Positions 5,903 to 6,584 of a DNA stretch of 6,584 nt are shown in pieces. This DNA is from Lachnospiraceae bacterium (GTDB lineage: Bacteria; Bacillota; Clostridia; Lachnospirales; Lachnospiraceae). The notes below the pieces were generated by a model, which saw nothing but the letters and a program-made list of their open reading frames with translations, was not told where the DNA came from and ran no database searches. Position 1 is the stretch's first letter, and every line of letters begins with the position of its first letter. The position numbers and the translations under genes were made by a program. Where the stretch lies: assembly GCA_900770225.1 (NCBI GenBank), contig CAAGJU010000088.1, positions 1 through 6,584 on the forward strand. The letters are read 5' to 3'.

Positions 5903-6316
5903 AACGGGACCGTGAACATTGGCAAAAGCGATGAGACGGAGGTCAGTGTTGAGAAGAAGTGGAACGGCAGTTCCAGTCGTCCGGACAGCGTTGACGTTGA
6001 ACTTTACTGCCAGACGGATGGCAGTTCGGATCCGGTCTATTTCGGATATGAAACAATCAGCCCGGATGATGATGGAAGCTGGAAGCTCACCTTCACCAAT
6101 CTTCCGAAGAACGATGAAAACGGGAAGCCATATACCTATTCCGTAAAGGAAAGGAGTGTAAGCGGATATACGGCAGCGGTGACAGGGAATCAGGCGGATG
6201 GATTCGTCATTACTAATTCTCCGGTACCATCCCCTTCTGAAAAGCCATCAAATTCATCAAAGAATGTCGTGACAGGTACGTCGAGACGCTTCGTCCCGGC
6301 AACCGGAGCAGAATGA
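5396..6316 (+). CDS. C-terminal part of the surface protein: beta-helix end, Cna-B domain, truncated sorting signal
   Basis: Continuation of the gene at 2862 in another frame. The ATG at 5396 has no ribosome binding site and is an internal Met of the original protein, so this part is probably not translated on its own. Residues 1-170 complete the beta-helix, with further SGN/GGGI rungs. Residues about 182-276 form a Cna-B fold (VSVEKKWNG at the start, LPKNDENGKPYTYSVKE in the middle, GFVITNS at the end), the rigid stalk module of Gram-positive cell-wall proteins. A Pro/Ser linker (PVPSPSEKPSNSSK) follows. The last residues, FVPATGAE, resemble an LPXTG sortase site (VPATG at 6293-6307), but translation stops two residues later. 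There is no hydrophobic segment or basic tail in this frame, and I found none in the other two frames. As it stands the protein could not be anchored by sortase. The domains are clear; loss of the anchor by deletion is an inference. Confidence 0.8.
   Translation: MTGTGSAYDEFGGGGIYVNGTSVEGIHNGVLNLTNALIRDNTVAKEGGGYASCPTSETHIYVKNGAAFYSNSASSAKEIYILASTTEGTHSGNTEYTISPAMLGGTPYNWKYENGNEVKLNKLSGKLLAMNVQDLSLHTDVKSDAKAEKLAKVTISGNSSATRGGGIGSNGTVNIGKSDETEVSVEKKWNGSSSRPDSVDVELYCQTDGSSDPVYFGYETISPDDDGSWKLTFTNLPKNDENGKPYTYSVKERSVSGYTAAVTGNQADGFVITNSPVPSPSEKPSNSSKNVVTGTSRRFVPATGAE
6293..6307 (+). other. LPXTG-like motif VPATG without a membrane anchor
   Basis: VPATG lies five codons before the end of coding (two residues plus stop follow it). 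A working sorting signal needs a hydrophobic stretch of about 20 residues and a basic tail after the motif; both are missing. Val in place of Leu at the first position occurs in some sortase substrates. The motif could also be coincidental in a Ser/Pro/Thr-rich tail. Confidence 0.4.
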
Positions 6317-6321
6317 TTGAC

Positions 6322-6356
6322 TGGAGCAGGTAAAGAAAATGCCTGCTCCATTTTTT
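6322..6356 (+). terminator. Rho-independent terminator of the surface-protein gene
   Basis: Perfect 9-bp stem TGGAGCAGG (6322-6330) / CCTGCTCCA (6342-6350), 11-base loop, then six T residues (6351-6356), starting 6 bases after the stop codon at 6314-6316. On the minus strand the hairpin is not followed by a T run, so it should terminate the convergent membrane-protein gene poorly, if at all. Confidence 0.9.
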
Positions 6357-6374
6357 AAGGGGCAGGCAGGAAAT

Positions 6375-6584
6375 TCAGAATGGCAGAAAAGCCCAGACGA
6401 TCGCAACGATCAGACTCGGCAACATGTTCGCTACCGAGATTTTATTTGGAAACAGAAGATTGACACCGACGCAGGCAATCAGAATATTGCCCACATAGGA
6501 AAGATTGGCCATTGCGGTATCGGTCATTAAAGGCGCCGCAATCGATGCGAGAATCGTAACGGTTCCCTGCAGAATTCCGACCGG
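6375..6584 (-). CDS. DUF554-type integral membrane protein, C-terminal 69 residues
   Basis: The minus-strand frame is open from the window edge to a TGA at 6375-6377. It is almost wholly hydrophobic, with about two to three membrane segments: around residues 8-19 (TVTILASIAAPL), 30-45 (YVGNILIACVGVNLL) and 54-68 (MLPSLIVAIVWAFLPF). The combination of a glycine/leucine helix ending in VNLL, a short KISVANMLPSL loop and a final hydrophobic helix matches what I recall of the end of DUF554 (YdfK/YqgA-like) membrane proteins, whose function is poorly known. The N-terminal two thirds, the start and the promoter lie outside the window. It converges on the surface-protein gene, with 58 bases between the two stop codons, and is probably unrelated to it. 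I am sure of a membrane protein and fairly sure of the family. Confidence 0.75.
   Translation of the reverse strand, partial: PVGILQGTVTILASIAAPLMTDTAMANLSYVGNILIACVGVNLLFPNKISVANMLPSLIVAIVWAFLPF

Noticed and set aside
6339..6530. Plus-strand 63-codon frame at the right end
   Set aside because: It overlaps the terminator loop and lies antisense to a hydrophobic frame with DUF554-like features; its own product is polar and featureless.

Overview
The window looks like part of a Bacillota chromosome, perhaps Erysipelotrichaceae or a related gut or oral anaerobe. This is an inference from gene content: a secreted FMN/FAD fumarate-reductase-like lipoprotein, a BspA-type leucine-rich-repeat surface protein with beta-helix and Cna-B domains, an ABC-2 type ATPase family, strong GGAGG-like ribosome binding sites and mid-range GC. 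No rRNA, tRNA, CRISPR array or recognisable transposase is present.

Layout. (1) 1-171: unassigned sequence that runs in frame into a broken ABC ATPase. (2) 172-606 (+): an ABC-2 type ATPase remnant. It has Walker A and the signature motif, but its native start is missing and it stops before Walker B. (3) 607-744: a degenerate 7-bp tandem repeat and a strong hairpin terminator serving the next gene. (4) 745-2676 (-): a complete 643-aa lipoprotein flavin reductase with a covalent-FMN domain, an FAD domain and a full set of fumarate-reductase-type catalytic residues. It has its own promoter, a promoter-overlapping dyad and a ribosome binding site. (5) 2862-5399 (+): a chimeric gene. Its start, ribosome binding site and first ~44 codons are those of a second ABC ATPase, cut just after Walker A and fused in frame to a Thr/Pro/Glu-rich stalk, BspA-type LRRs and a beta-helix. 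(6) 5396-6316 (+): the rest of that surface protein (end of beta-helix, Cna-B domain, VPATG terminus), separated from the first part by an apparent one-base deletion near 5388. A terminator follows. (7) 6375-6584 (-): the C-terminal end of a DUF554-type membrane protein that continues beyond the window.

The reductase is the only gene that is complete and unambiguous. Everything on the plus strand is damaged or mosaic. Two diverged ABC ATPase remnants, matching over 103 gap-free bases at about 86% by my hand alignment, lie in the same orientation on either side of the reductase. One of them has replaced the 5' end, and so the signal peptide, of a large surface protein. This is the most interesting feature. 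It could be a real recombination product (surface gene inactivation or variation) or an assembly chimera, and the sequence alone cannot decide between them.
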